From assembly GCA_001939145.1 (NCBI GenBank), contig LSRX01000183.1:19068-83067 (forward strand): a DNA stretch of 64,000 nucleotides. The letters run 5' to 3'. This document shows, piece by piece, positions 1-13,322 of the stretch (position 1 is its first letter; the number at the start of each line of letters is the position of its first letter). The position numbers were made by a program, and so were the translations under genes. This DNA is from Symbiodinium microadriaticum (Eukaryota; Sar; Dinophyceae; Suessiales; Symbiodiniaceae). The notes beneath the pieces are model-generated. The model was not told where the DNA came from, made no database searches, and saw only the letters and a list, made by a program, of their open reading frames with translations.

Positions 1-1827
1 GGGTCTTGCTGGGGTGTGTCTTGCTGTGGTGTGATGTTGTGTTGTGTTATGCTGTGTTGTATGGGCGACGCAATTTGACGAAGAACCCTTCGCTGAAGCT
101 TTCGGGAAAACAGCAAAAAACCAGCCTTAAAGAAACGAGAACCAACCGCGTCCTTCTGGGCCGCAGCAGATACTACCTCCAGCTTGCTAGGCATCCGTGG
201 AGTAGGTGTGCCTCGCGGAGTCTACATTGGCTTCAGTATTAGTAAGTGACTATAAGCGTCATAATCATGATTATCATTATTACGGTATGTCGTTAATACA
301 TAGGATAAACAGCAGCATTTTTGAAGTACTTAGCCAACGAGCACTCTTTAGAGTTCGGAATCCTCAGAAGAAGTTGGGTTAACTGGTTTTCGTTCGAGCT
401 CAGAGCAACAATGCTTCAGAAGTTTGCTGGTTCATGTTTTTGACTTTGTGCTCGGCGTCAGGAAGAACGGCTTGGATTCCAGGGCGTACAACACATGGAC
501 TTCGGGTTTAGGTAAAGAGCACAGTGCTTGCCGGGTTAAGTTGTAGGAGCCGCAATTCCTGATTGGGCTGGGTCTGGCTGAAGGGGTCGACGAAGCCTCA
601 CATCTCCGAAGGGTTCGATTAATGCTCCTATAGCTATCAGTATTACTAGTGAAGGTATTGCTACCATAGTTATTACGTCTGTTGTGACAATGATCAACAT
701 ATCTCTTGCTTTCCGTGTCTTTTTCTTTGTTGCTTCTATTTCTGGTGGTTCGAATATTTTTGCAACTCTTGCTCCGCGTTCATTTAAGGGTTTAGGGCTG
801 CCAGGCTTGAGTTAGGCTTACAAGGCTTATAGCTTCAACCAGTACAGGATTACTCTAACTCCGAGGCGAGATGTTTCCATCGGTGTCTGCGCTGGCACCT
901 GAAGCAAAAGATGCAAAGCTGATGCCCCAACCCCTGAACACACACGAATTCTAGACAGCAGCACATCCTGGCTTCTGGCAACACGCCGGCGCTAAACGTT
1001 ATGCTTTCTCTTAACTGGGTTCGAAATAGTTAAGGTCACTCCAAATTAGAGCTATACAAGAACCTGAGTGATTCGTAAACATACCCGCTCCTTGTAGTCC
1101 ATGTACAAGCATACTATCCAAGCCCAATCCAAAACCCGATCCTCTGCATCAAGGCCCCGGTTTAGCTGTTCCAGCGGCGAGGCAATGGCTCCATCGAAAA
1201 GGATCCGAAGTAGGCCAGTCCACTTGAAAAACGGCCCTTTTTCGGCAGCTCAAGGCGCCGTCTAAAACCCGGGCAAAACTCTGATGAGACCTGAAAAAAC
1301 CCCTTACGAAAACCCTTTAACCAAACACCTTTACAGCCGTCCCTTCGTCGCCGCACCTGTCGGATCCAGTGGATCACCGGGTGGCTCCTGGCAGCTCTGG
1401 GCAGCCGGGGGGGATGTGAGGGACACCGCCTTGGGCTACTGGGTGAGAGTTAGCCCGCTTTTGGGGGGGGTTGTGTGTCAGCGTAAGAGCTGAAAGGAAG
1501 CGATGAAGATACAAGATTCTAAAGAGGGTCGAGCACAGACTACACTACCCTCAGGCCTAGCAGCTGTTCGGATCGGCGGCACGCAGGGTGGGTTGGAAAG
1601 CCGGGGGCGGTACTAAGGGACGCCGCCGCTAAAGCACCCCCCACCCTCCCTGTTCCCCCTGCTAAGGCGATAGTACCCCCGAATCTGGTCACATTTAATT
1701 GCATCCACTAGTAACGCGGCATTTGTCGCACTGGCGCCGTCTGCCCACGTCCGAGGGTCTAGCCCCAGTGTGTCGTCTTGCTGTATCGTCTTATCATAAC
1801 AGGCTGGCAGTTTAAGCCCCGCTCAGA

Positions 1828-1859
1828 TCACTCACTCACTCACTCACTCACTCACTCAG
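1828..1859. repeat. (CACT)n microsatellite
   Basis: Seven or more uninterrupted CACT units. Confidence 0.95.
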
Positions 1860-2321
1860 CCAGAGTTGAAAGTAGCACTGCATTAAGATGAAGGCCAAAT
1901 GCCTTGCATAGGAGTAAGATTCATGCTACAGAAGAGCGACAGGCCTGGTATGGCTCAGATTGCCAGAGTGGAAGCACAAGCTCCGAAGAAACAGCTGAGT
2001 TCACATGCCAAGGGAAACCTCAACAACTGTCATCACTAGGTCCTTCCAAAGTTAGCACGAACGCCCACACCCCCACACCGTAGCCTGCAGATCCCCAAGC
2101 GTCAGCACCTGAGCGATGGAATGAAACTGATGAGGTACTTGTCAGGTGCAGGCTTGGCCTGTTTGTCCAGGTCCTTAGAGCGTTTGAGGCACTAAAGCTT
2201 AACCCTTGTGTATATTTCGAGATTCTGTAGATTTCTAAGAAAGCGTTGAAGGCTACATAGCTGCCTTAAGCCCCATGACCCAATGTACATGCTTGAAGTG
2301 TTAGACTAGGGTTTTGGACGC

Positions 2322-2338
2322 ATATATATATATATATA
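2322..2338. repeat. (TA)n microsatellite
   Basis: An uninterrupted AT run of 17 bases. Confidence 0.9.
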
Positions 2339-3934
2339 CCCATACATCTATCCAAGAACTGCTAAGGAATCTCCAATCGCGAGATTCCTGACTGCCCCCC
2401 GCCTCCGCGCCCGTATCTGCACGCCAAAAGGACGCCTGGGCGCCCAGGGCAGTGCCAGGTGTTGGGCCCAAGGTTTTAGGGGTTAGCGCAGGCTTGAGTC
2501 CAATGATGGGTCCCCAAGGTTTAATGCTTTGTTAGCCTTGGGAACTCAAGCTGACTAGACAACAGCAGCTAAATGACCTGCGGCTCTCGCAGGTACCTTC
2601 CCGCAACGGGTAGCTGGGGTTCATAGTTGATGAGTGCATGTATTATAGGCCCATCAGAAGAAGGTTCGTGTGCACCTCTTCGATCAGGCTTCGAACTCAG
2701 AGCCCGAAAGCATGCTCGAGACGAGCAGAGGCTACTGCGGTTCGTCGCGCTTTGTATATATCTGCAATCAGGGTTTTGATTTCGGTAGGGTGCCAGAGCA
2801 CGGCATACACTGCTGCAGAACTCACCTCTCCGAAGTTCTTCTTTTTCCCCTCGCCTGGCAACGAGACTGCAGCTAAAGATCCATGAACACCTGCCGGCTT
2901 GAAAGATGTAATGCCGCGCCACAGTCAATATCTCCAAGGCCACTTGTGAGTTTCGAGGCATTAGAGAGAAGGGGCACTTGGAAGATGACACAAACACACC
3001 GCTTTACGCCGGCTTGAGGTCAGATACACGATCACTGCCGCGGCATGCAGACCGCCCCAAATCCACAAACTGAAGATGCTCGCTTAGGAGCCTACAAGCT
3101 CAACAACGTTGAACCTCAAATCCCAAAGCCTGCCAGCATAGTTCAGGAGTGAAGCTTAAGAAATGCAGCGTGAAAGGCTTCCTGGTTAAGAGGGCGGAAT
3201 TACTATGGAACTAGATAGCTAGAGAATTGTATGGACTGTCTTGGATGATTCCAAATTCCATGGCTTGAGGAGCTTGTCAAGATACAAGCATTCAATCTAG
3301 TACATGTATGCAGCGACTTTAAGCAGTGTGGTTAACCTTATAGGAAATCCTGGGATCCCAGATTGGGAGCTGAAGAATCTGAGACCGAGCTCAGCGAAAA
3401 TCGATATATCCTGCGCACCCAGGGAGCCCAAGACGCGCAGTGTCTGAGTATCCCTAACTTGTCTGCACTTAAGGCACCCCTTTGTCAAGGCTTGGGCACC
3501 TTGAGCGCGCATTGTGCAACTGTACCCGGTGTGGCATCCTTTGACTTTGTCCCATCTGTATCCTGCCTGCTTTGAGGGATGCTTAGAGCCCAGGGCTTGG
3601 GGCTTATGGAGCCCTTCAGTAATGGGATGCTACGTCGAGATCAAACCCTAAACCCTCAACCGTATGATGCACTGATCAGCCAAGGGCCTCGATAACCGTA
3701 CACCCTCTTCGCCCTGAAACCCGGGGATCCTGAGCCCTATCAAATCCAAAAAACCCTGAGATCGACAAAGCCTCAAGTACAAAATTCCGAAAAAACTCCT
3801 GAGCCCGAAACCCCAAAGCCCTATATATCCAAATAGACACTGCTCTACATCCTGAAATTAAAAGACCCTGATTCCTAAAACCCATAAACTGTATGAGTTC
3901 TAAACCACAAAGAACCTCTAAAGACCTTGGCCTT

Positions 3935-4719
3935 TCACCGGGATTTGCTACGGCCCCTCCCCCTCCGGCGCTCTTTCCGCGAGGTTTTCTTCGGAGGTGC
4001 TTCGGGCTCCTGTGAGGCTTCTTTAAATGGTGCTTTTTGTCTACCCGCTTATCTGAGTAGATCCCCTTCAAACGGGTAGGGTGTAGTGTTGCGTGTTGCA
4101 GGGGTTGGTATAGTTTTTGAACTTTGGTTGTTCAACTGTTTGTTCGAAAGACACCGTGGTATGCAGCTATCTGATATCTTTTTCAATAGCTTTCTGTCGG
4201 AATATGTACGGTTTGAAACCAGGTTTTCAAGGCTTTATCATGGGGCTTGTAGGGATTTTGATGCTACGCAATAACACTAAGCCAAAGAGTCTCTACTCCC
4301 ACTTGCTTGAGCAGCTTGCCCCAAAAACACATCGAGGATCCCCGAACTGTAAGGCCGTAAAGCGATGAGAATAGCCGACATTGTATTCCACAAACGCTAC
4401 TCGAGTCATTATTGAAAGCAGGGGCCTTTTCTACGCTTCTCAATAGTTGCATCCACATGAGAGCATCTCGAGTGTGCACCAAAACTCCGAATAAAAACCA
4501 CCTCACAATTCCCCCGCAAGCCCTTTCCTTGAGCGCGTCCACGCTCTTCTTGACAGCATCCTCCTGCAGCCAAGCTTCTTTGCGGCTCGGTGCTTCGGGG
4601 TTTCCAGAAGAAGACGTATACAATGACTCCAATACTCTAGAGTACTTTCGGCGAACTATCTCCAGGAACTCAACCCCGGCCTCCTTGAAAGGCGAAGCTC
4701 GCGTGTACCGCGCGCCGTT
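3935..4719 (-). CDS. Two exons of an unknown basic/charged protein
   Basis: Exon 4719-4507 follows a pyrimidine-rich acceptor (CTCTCCTTCTCAG) and ends at ATT|GTGAGG. It reads 71 codons with amphipathic charged sequence (FKEAGVEFLEIVRRKYSRV, later DAVKKSVDALKERACGG). The same frame stays open upstream to about 4831, so the true 5' edge may be earlier. Exon 4040-3935 reads KAPFKEASQEPEAPPKKTSR and ends RGRGRSKSR with a TGA stop, a plausible C-terminal exon. The phases (0 at 4507, two bases needed at 4040) do not join directly, so either an exon is missing between them or they belong to different genes. No family recognised. Confidence 0.5.
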
Positions 4720-5088
4720 CTGAGAAGGAGAGGAGTGGCTCAAGGGTGCATAATTCGGCGGCGAAAACCCTTCGGTTGTCGTCGTGTGATTATACTTAGT
4801 CGTGCTTGTGCTGCGCCCTCGCTTCCATGGGCTATTCGGCGGGCATGTTTAGCGCCACGATTTTTCTTTGAGGCTTCGTCGACTCTTGTCGTGCCCACTG
4901 AAACTGCGATTGGGGGCTGATCACGGGGAGGGTCAACAGATGTACAAAGGTACTGTTATTCAGTTCTATCCTCAGCCACACTCTCTGGACTCCAACCGAG
5001 CCAGTCCCCATAGCCTGACTCTGACGTCCTGTCGTTGTAGTCAGTCGCACTCTAGGCTCCCTACATCAGGAACCTTTTTGCCAACACA

Positions 5089-8000
5089 TCATTGCACGGC
5101 CGGCACAACCTTAACGTGTCTGGTTCCATGGGCCTCCTTGGCATCAAAATCGTCCTTGATTTGCTTGTACTCCGGGAACTCCTTGCCGAGAGGCAATGCA
5201 TAAGTATCGAACCCTGCACACACGCATTATGACACAATGTAGTATAGTTTTGGTGTAATACGGTATAGCAAAATCCGAAAAGTGTAATGTAATATTCACG
5301 TGACACGACGCACTTTATGATGTATGCTATGTGATGTGGTATATAATAACAAACAAACCTAAACACAATGTAACATAACATAACATAGCAAACCATAACA
5401 CTGTAGTATAGCTGAACAGCCTCCGCGACTTCGTCTTGGGTCACCTTCATCTGTGCGGTGGTCAGCACCGTGTTGGTGAACCAATACACACCTGGCATTG
5501 GGCTTAGAAATTGCGGGCGGCTGTCAGTCTTGCAGCACCTACGGTCTCCTTTGATATCCGCAAGAGAAGTTGACAGTTTCGTATATGGATCCAACACAGA
5601 ATCCTCAAGAGTTGAACAAAATCTTCCATTGACCAAATGATTTCCAAACGTCAGAGCCCGCGCCCTTGCTCTCTCTTGTTGGCTTCCCTATTTCCTTGTG
5701 GGTAAGTCGAGGGCACCCTCCCCTCATTCAGTGAGTCTCCGTCGAGGTCGAGCCACCACTTGCATAAGCATATGCTTTCTGAGCTCGCGGGGCAAAAAAT
5801 TAAGGAAGTACCGTCTCAACCATGAGACCAAACCTGCACCAGTTTCAGAAAATCCACAACGGCAACAGTTTCCCCTCCTGCTGCAGCCCAAACCCTGTCC
5901 ACTTGCAGGTTCATCGGTGGCTATAAATCGCTCTTTCGGTGCTCTACTTCTATTGCGCTTTCATGAATAGGATAACTACAGCTGACGCTCACAGTTTTTG
6001 CTGCAGCCTGGACTACCGGCCATTGGCAAAGGGACCCCGAAGCCTACACCTGTCTTTAATCGGCTAAGTGCATACGTGAGGGGCTTATTGTGGTAAAGTT
6101 GCGAGGGTAGCTTTGGAGTACTACCGCTAGCTTGGAAAGGAAGACTACTGGTACTTGTCGTGGTAACGGCAACGAAAATAAGAATCTTTTTCTCTGTCCC
6201 GCCGCCACGACAACTACTACCACTGTTCCAGCTGCTGCTTCTCTTCTTCTTCTTCTACGCATGCTGCTCCTAGACCAACAACAACAAAGAAGGCAGCAAG
6301 CAAGCAGCCCGGCAGCCCAACACCAACAACTCCACAACCACCACCACCAACGACAACAACCTCTACTACAAAAAAAGACGGCGAGTCAGTACTCGAATTT
6401 GTTTGTGCTTGGGGTATGTATTCCATCGGGGCCGCAGAAGAATCGAGCCCTGCCCTACAGGGTTTTTCAGAAACTCCCATCTCCCCGGAGCTTAGTATGG
6501 ACGACTGACTAATCAAACGCGGGTTTGTTAAGGGAGGGAATCCATACCATCTTGTACGAAGGAGCCCAAGAGTATTCTCAAGTCCTTCAGACCCCCTGTT
6601 ACTGACTCTATGAAGACTAGTTAGAGAGCTTTACTGCAGCTTTAGCCCCAAACTCGCCAAATCCGAAATCCGATCCCATCACCAGGTGCAGGCACCGACT
6701 CCAGAGGGGGAGACCAGCGTCGAAATACCGATAAAGAGCCTGATAGGACTCATAGATTGGTTCGGGTCTGTCTTGGGACCCGCAAAAGAAGGAAGGGGTG
6801 GGGGGGGGGGGGGCTGTTTCATTGTTGGGCTGCGAGTGCAAGGCTTTAGGACTTAAGCGAAAAAAACTAAGAAGCAGGCTTTAGGGTTAACGCCAAAGGA
6901 TTTCGAGGTCTGGGCTCGGCTGGTCTTTAAGGATACAGTCCCAGGTCAAATCGCCGCCAGGATTGCAAGTTGTGGGCAACATGCTGTCCAACTCATCTCG
7001 AAGGATTGCGACTTTGGGCTGTCTTCGATAGGAACGAAAAGTTCAGGCTCTTCAAAGATCAAGTGATGTGGAGGTTTCGGTGCAAGAAAAGCTTCACCAT
7101 TTGAGGATATATACAAATCTTGACGTCCCCGCAAACCTGCACCTCAAATTCCATACCGCCGCACTTGGGTATTCGTCGTCATATATGAAGAAAACCCTGA
7201 CCATTCGCACGTTACGTGCCAGGGTTTTCCTTTTTGATACTGACAGTATTTAACTTGAAACGTTTTTCCGGCCCAAGCCACGGGAAGAGGACGCCATTCG
7301 TGGAGTTCTCCGAGGAGGACGAGGACAGCCTCTGTCAGGTTGCAGGTTTGGGGTCGAGGCTTACAGTCTTCGAAGGTGGGGCAGGATGGCGGACACAATT
7401 GAGACGTCACATGGCGGCGAGAAGCCAGAATCTTAAGCTAGCGCTATACAGCACATTGGATTAAAAGCAGCTCAGCATTAGGCTTGTGGCTGTCAGGATG
7501 GCTCCGCTCCTACGAGGGCAGGCATATGTCCCAGCCTGGTTTGATGGTCCCTTTTGTCGCTATGGGGCTTGGATTGGACGAAACTCTCACATTTAGCTTG
7601 CCATATGGGCAAGTTGATGCAAGGATTCAAGAACCCCTGAGCAACCCCGAAAGTTGTGGGAACGGGACGGTCGCAACTGGCGATGTAGGAGCCCTGCCCT
7701 TTGCACGTGCTCCAAGGATCTGGCTTTTGGTCTTAGGCATCTGGGACCTTAACACCGTAGGTTTTGAGAGCCGGAGGCGAAATCGTCTGGCATCCGACTA
7801 GCGTCTAGCGTGCTGTCCGAGCCGTGCACGGGGTTTGGCCGAGGGAGAGGAATCGACGCAAAAGGGTGAGACTAGAGGACCATGCTTCGTTTGTCGAGAC
7901 TTCAATGGCCAAACGGGAGTGTTGGGACTTGGGCAACACTCTGGGGCTCTGCGGAACTGTGTTCGTGGAATGCTAGTGCTGCCCTGAACCGTAAACCCCA

Positions 8001-11000
8001 AAGCTGTAAACCCAAACCGTACTCCCTTGCTTTTGGCTCAGAGTCATACTAGTATGTACGCCAAAACATTTTGTCTTAAGTGCAAAATCTGTTTCCAAAA
8101 CAGGCCGCGGCCGTGCCTGGAGGAGAGGAACTGGGCTAGGAAGACCAGCCTCAGATGCAGCATTGGAGGTTGTGGGGAAGAGGCTTCGGGTTTGGGGCGC
8201 ACGGGCCTGAAGATTCCGGGCTTTGAGTGTATGGGCTTACGGTGTTTGGTTTCGGGTGTCGAAACCTTTGATCGCGATTGAAAACCAACAGAAGCTGCTT
8301 CAGCCACCGGGTGATGCACGGTTTGAAGCTTGAAAGGTTTCTCAGGCGATCTTCTTCTTTCGGTTTTGGGATCGGGTCCAAATTTCAGGTGATGAATTTC
8401 CAGGATAGTTGTGTTCGTGGTGTGGTAGACGATCGATTCCGCAGGTGTCCAGGAAGGCGAGGATGCAGCAATAAAGTGGCACTACCAGTACCACCATTGC
8501 GGATACCTGTGCTGGGGTGGTCTTCATCATCGCGCTGTCGCCATCATAACGGGACCCTAAATTTCCAAACCCTAGTTGCTAGCTGGCACCATCAGCTACT
8601 TGCTCCTAAGGGCCCCGGCTTCGGGAAAATTGTGCATGATCAGGATTTTGTGCAGGGGAGGTCCGAGCCGAGCAGCAGGGGCAGCACGCAGTACATTGTG
8701 GCATCCTGCGCAGGGGACAGCGAGAATTCGGATGTCGCCAATCGTGCTAAGTGCGGTAGCACCTCAGTTTTGGTTGCTCCCTGCAATCACCGAAGACAAA
8801 GTCCCCATATTTCTTGCACGGTTTTGATAACTTCACAGCACTAGAATGTTTTTTTGAACCCTTTGAAGAACCCTAAGCCGATAACACGAGGAAAGGCAAA
8901 GGCACCTGCCAGCCCACCAGTGGCTCAAAAGCTTCGCTGGATCGGGTCTTCAAAAGCCAATCCAGGCCTTCGGCACCAGAGCTACGAAAAGCTTTCAAAG
9001 GGGACACACTTCCGCTTTTCTGCTTCTCAAAAGCCGGTTTGGTCGTCTCTTCTCGCAATCCTTAAGCCTGCAGAGTTTAGCACCTACTTTATGAAGGTGC
9101 CTGGGCTTTAGGGGGCTTCGGCACTCACTCTTGCGCGATGAGCAGAGCAGACTTCGCGCAGGAGAAGGCAGAAGCCCGGAAGCATACTAGGTTCAAACTT
9201 CTCTGAAAAACTTAGGCTTTTTGCAGGAAGTCGAAGACAGGGGCTGCGGCTGTACGTGGGTGTAGGGTTCAAGGTTCAATCAGCTCTCATTTGCGGTCCG
9301 AAGCCCTTGGTCTACCTTTTAATTGCCCTTTTTCCCTTGAGGCCCAAAGGGACCCCGAAATCCCTGCAAGCCTGTGCTCTCAGATTTAAAGGAAGATCTT
9401 CGCATAGACATCGTAATGTAGGGGCCTTTAATATTTAGAATAGGGCCGCATAGGGTTTTGGGGCCCATGATACTGCATTTATAACAAGGAACCACCCAAA
9501 AAATCGTTTAGGTAATGATTAAGGCCCCTATGTTACGGTTATTTTTGAGTGGCTTTTGCTTTCTGCCCTCCAGGCGGCTGGGCTTCCCCTGGCTGACCGG
9601 GCCGGCGAGGCTTGGAATCCAAAGAAAAGGCTCCTGCGCAGGGGAGCGAATTTTTCGTAGGGCGTAACCAGGTGGATCTTAAGGCCGGGTCCTTCTTCTA
9701 GGGTTTAGGATTCGGGTTTGGGGTTTAGGGCCTTACAGTAAAGGGTCTTGGTGCCTTCGGGGTGTGGCGTTAGCCGACCCTCTTCTGGGCTTGGGCTCCT
9801 GGAGCCTTTAGGGCTTAGGGGCCTGTTCCTAGTTGGCGTTTGGTTTCCGGGGCAGTCTGGGGTGATCATGTTCAGGGTCTTGGCTTTGTGATTTTGGCTT
9901 CCGGGCTAGGGTTTCCAAGCTTTTAGCTGTTACTCCTGCGTGTGCAGTTGCTCCGCTCTTTCCCAGCCCGCCAGGCCAAACACAACTTATGTTCTTGGGA
10001 TCTCAGCCCTGAAACCCAGCAAAGACATTGCATTTGTTGGGCAGGGGAGGGCGTCGAAATTGAAGGTTCGCCAGTGCTGTGTGGTGTCCAGGCTTCTGTC
10101 ACTAAGGTGCCAGTGTGCTTAACGTAGTCCCCATTGGCGATGCATGCTCAAAAAAGTGGTTCACTGAAGACTTGGGTGATGTATTCAGAAGCAGGTGTTG
10201 GCACTCCACATCTACCTTCCTTCCAACACCACCGCTGCGATCAGTCCCACAGAGCCTAAAACTATATGCGTAAATGGCTATAGGCATTCACGCAAACCTG
10301 TCTCTAAAGCACGGGTGAGAACTGCTTGTCTTTGGCTGTCCCGGCTTACCGGGTGGTCAAGCAGCATCGGCACAATGCCAAACACCAGCCGTGAACCAGC
10401 TTCGGGATTTCATGTTCGGGAGTACAGATTGGGGCAGCCTTTGCCGCTGCAAGGACGTTGTATTGCTCTAAGACTTCCCTGCCTCGGGGAGTGCTAAGGC
10501 TGAGTCCAAGTATCTCCGTCTTGAGCCTACAAACCCCAAGCCCCACAATAAAAGCTCAAGTTCTTGATCCCCACCAAAACTAGACAAACACACAGCCCAA
10601 AGCCAAAGACCCCCGGTGCCTTGAAGTGGTCGTCCTGCGAGGCCAGTCGTCCGATCGCCCGGAAGAGTGCCACGAAGAGCGGAATCTGAAACCTGGATTT
10701 ACACACAGGTTCGCAAGTTTACAGGATCTTATGGTTTAGTGTTTAGGGGGGGCCATCAAGGCAATACTGTGGCTTCACAAGTTGAAGACTGCTCTTGTTG
10801 TCCCTGGGATTGTTTAGGCGTCCAAGGAATAAGGTTTAGGGCGTGGGCTGGGTTCACCCTGTGAGAGCCTGAGTTGGAAATGACATGAATGCATGCAGTT
10901 TAGGGTTCGAGCTTAGGGTGATCCCCATTTCTATGCAGCTAATGTTTGGTGACTGGACGTCAACAAGAGCCAACAGCCCTCACTTTGCAGCTCAAGCACA

Positions 11001-13322
11001 GAACCGGCACCAGCGAGAGGAATGGGTTCAGCCCCACCTGGCTCTCGAGTAATCAGCATGTCGGAAATCAGCTGGGCATGCTTCAGAATCCAGAAAGTGC
11101 ACAAGCAAAACGACTTGCGCTTGCTATACCTTAGAGGAATCCCGAAAAGAATCCAACTATGACCATCAAACACAACAAACGGTGTAGCAGCCCCAGAGGA
11201 GCCCGAACAAGAGCAGAACAACAACGAGCTAAGGAGAACATGATCCTCCGACAGTCTCACCGCTTTGCAGCATAAAACCTTTTTTCCAGGAGACCCCGAC
11301 GATGCCTTTCCAGACTTTTAGTGCCGACAATTTGACATGGTGGTGACAAATCACATGGGGTTGTCACCGGGGCTATGAACAAAAACATAAACGAGCTTAG
11401 AAGCACACATCGGCCCAATGCCCAGGACCCTCCCAGGACAAGCAGCGCAGGCACCGACAGGACCAAGACCCCAGTGTCACCCGTTGACAGTCCAGTAGCA
11501 CGGTTTGGAAACGTGCAGACTTGAGGGGTCCGACTGCTTGCAATTCCTTGTCAAGTCTGCCATCAAATAGCATAAAATCCTAGTCCAATGATTTAGGCCC
11601 CTGTATTGGCTGGATGAAAGACGCCCGGGTTGGTCAGAAGCAGGAGACCAAGTGTTAAACACATCTGGGAGCATTGGGTCTGGGGCTAAGGGAATCAAGC
11701 GCAGTGAAATCTACAATCCTTACCCCGGGATGCTTACATTTTAAGGTTTTTGGTCGCCAAAACCAAAGCCTCTTAGCGCTTTGTCAGCTCGAGGCGTCGC
11801 ACTCATAAAATCCCGAATAATTTGACTAGGGTTCTAGGATTCTTTACACTAATTGCCATGCTCGGGGATGCGAAGAATAGTAATCATAAAACCTGAAATG
11901 CGGATTTTATCTATCCATCTATCCATCAATCTAACTACCTCCATATCTATCTATCTATTCATTTATTCGTTTTCAGCCCGGAGGTCCACCTTGCCATAGA
12001 GATCCCGCAGGGTTTGTCCCTTTTTGTCCTTCGAGATTTAAGGGCACAGGTGGAACAGGGTCTAGGAGCAAAGCTTGGGAAGGTGAGGTGTGGAAGTTTG
12101 GCTTCGGGTTTTCCCTGTGATCCAGCGCTGGGAACCACTGTTTTCCTGGAAACACGACTCTGAGTTCCAAGCATCTTTGTCGAGAAGAGGATCCAAGGAA
12201 GCAAGATGATTCTATGCGTGTACTCAGGCAGCACACACTCCAAAAGCAACTAAGTCAGGTGACCCTTTGGGTGGGCCTGTGCCACTTGAATCAGAACTCA
12301 ACAGCGCAAGGCTCCTGTTGTAAGCTTTGCAGAGAAGGTGGTTGACCATTAAAGGCTGTTGAGCTTGCTTCAGGAGCAGTCTCTTGAGCGGGCGTCCTCA
12401 TCATCCTTGTATTGCCGATTGATCTCCTCCAGCTGCGGGGACAGCATCCTAAGAGACAGAGGTGGCGAGCTCGTCAGGCTTGATATAATCCGTAAACCCT
12501 TTTTACAGCAGGCCTCGTACACAGCAGCCCGGTCCCCAGCATCACTTTGCTGTGCATCGTATTGTTGGATGAGGATGCCGGTGCTTCGGGAGCATACTGT
12601 TGCCACATAAGCGCTACCACATAAAGCCGAAGCATTCTCTTTATGATTTAGTTGAGATGCAAAATCCAAAAGTCGTTCGGACCCGGTTAAGTTTTTGCAG
12701 TCAACGGCTGTTCCGCTGCAGGGGTGAGCACTTGCGAGTTTCCGGGAGTGGAGCTTGAAAGCACTGAAGCTCCAAACCCCGTACCGGAAAATCTCAGGCC
12801 CCTGTATCTCGCTACAGTGAGACTGAGGAAATGTCTACTCTTCCTGACTTCGAACCCCACATGTGGGGTGAACTAGTTGCTACGAGCGGACACAGAGGTG
12901 CTCAGGCAATTTCTTTCTGCTGGGGCTGTTCTATAGCTTCGCGTCCCCACCAAAGTAACCAGGGAGCTGCAGCAGCGCGGATGCGCGCAACGCCGGCTGC
13001 TGAAGTGGGTAGGTGACCACCTGGTTGAATTTCGACGGCTCCGGGTTCTTGCACTCGTTCCGTACATGCACATGCGTGCGAAACGAAGTGCATGCACGAA
13101 CAGGCAGGTGTCAAGCACTGTAATATGCTGTTTTATCCTGAGTTGCTTGCGTGTCATTCATGACGTTTTTGTGGGTCCGCTATGAATTCGCTGATACCTC
13201 CGACGGCCTTTGCTCGGGATGGTCTCTCCCAAGGCTCCTACTAGGCTTAGGCCGTGCACCTTGACAAGGATGGTGTAGAGGATGATGGCTGCGCCAGCAG
13301 ACCCAATCACGCTGTCGATTGC
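5089..13322 (-). CDS. ALB3: ALB3/YidC/Oxa1-type membrane protein insertase, multi-exon (5' end not found)
   Basis: Family role: inserts proteins, such as light-harvesting proteins, into the thylakoid membrane. Exons recovered on the minus strand, high to low: 13322-13260 (first membrane span, AIDSVIGSAGAAIILYTILV), 13020-12968 (VVTYPLQQPALRASALLQ), 12448-about 12382 (SPQLEEINRQYKDDEDAR), 11037-11000 (VGLNPFLSLVPV), 10692-10620 (QIPLFVALFRAIGRLASQDD), 9633-9579 (EPFLWIPSLAGPV), 8967-8906 (LDWLLK, then FEPLVGWQ), 8705-8669 (DATMYCVLPLLL), a less certain 7331-7273, 6049-6017 (GFGVPLPMAG), 5491-5402 (VYWFTNTVLTTAQ) and 5213-5089 with the TGA stop. NP.....P..FQIP, FLWIPSLAGP and YWFTN are family signatures in the expected order, and reading phases agree wherever neighbouring exons are both known. 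Still missing are the transit-peptide exons, a roughly 8-residue piece before VGLNP, the piece after 8669 (SQ..TQK region) and a small exon before 6049. Donors are GT at 13260, 11000, 8906, 6017 and 5402, and GC at 12968, 10620, 9579 and 8669. Identity is near certain; some exon edges are inferred. Confidence 0.9.
6235..6375. repeat. CTT/CAA/ACC trinucleotide-rich low-complexity tract inside the ALB3 gene
   Basis: Runs of CTTCTT, CAACAACAA and ACCACCACC follow each other. Long open frames here are low-complexity artefacts, not exons. A poly-G run of about 13 bases follows at 6799-6813. Confidence 0.8.
11905..11965. repeat. TATC/CCAT tetranucleotide tract in an ALB3 intron
   Basis: TCTATCCATCTATCCATC grades into CTATCTATCTATTCATTTAT. 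Confidence 0.85.

Larger units (their letters stand above)
1..3934. other. No convincing gene; degenerate intergenic or intron DNA
   Basis: I see no exon here that I can defend. A weak + candidate near 100-228 (EPTASFWAAADTTSSLLGI) has good codon endings but weak edges. A CTCA microsatellite and a TA run lie here (listed separately), and words related to CCCTAAA occur around 3640-3720. Confidence 0.4.

Noticed and set aside
8019..8044. Plus-strand CTTTTGGCTCAGAG resembling the end of the spliced leader
   Set aside because: No ORF follows and it lies in an ALB3 intron; probably chance.
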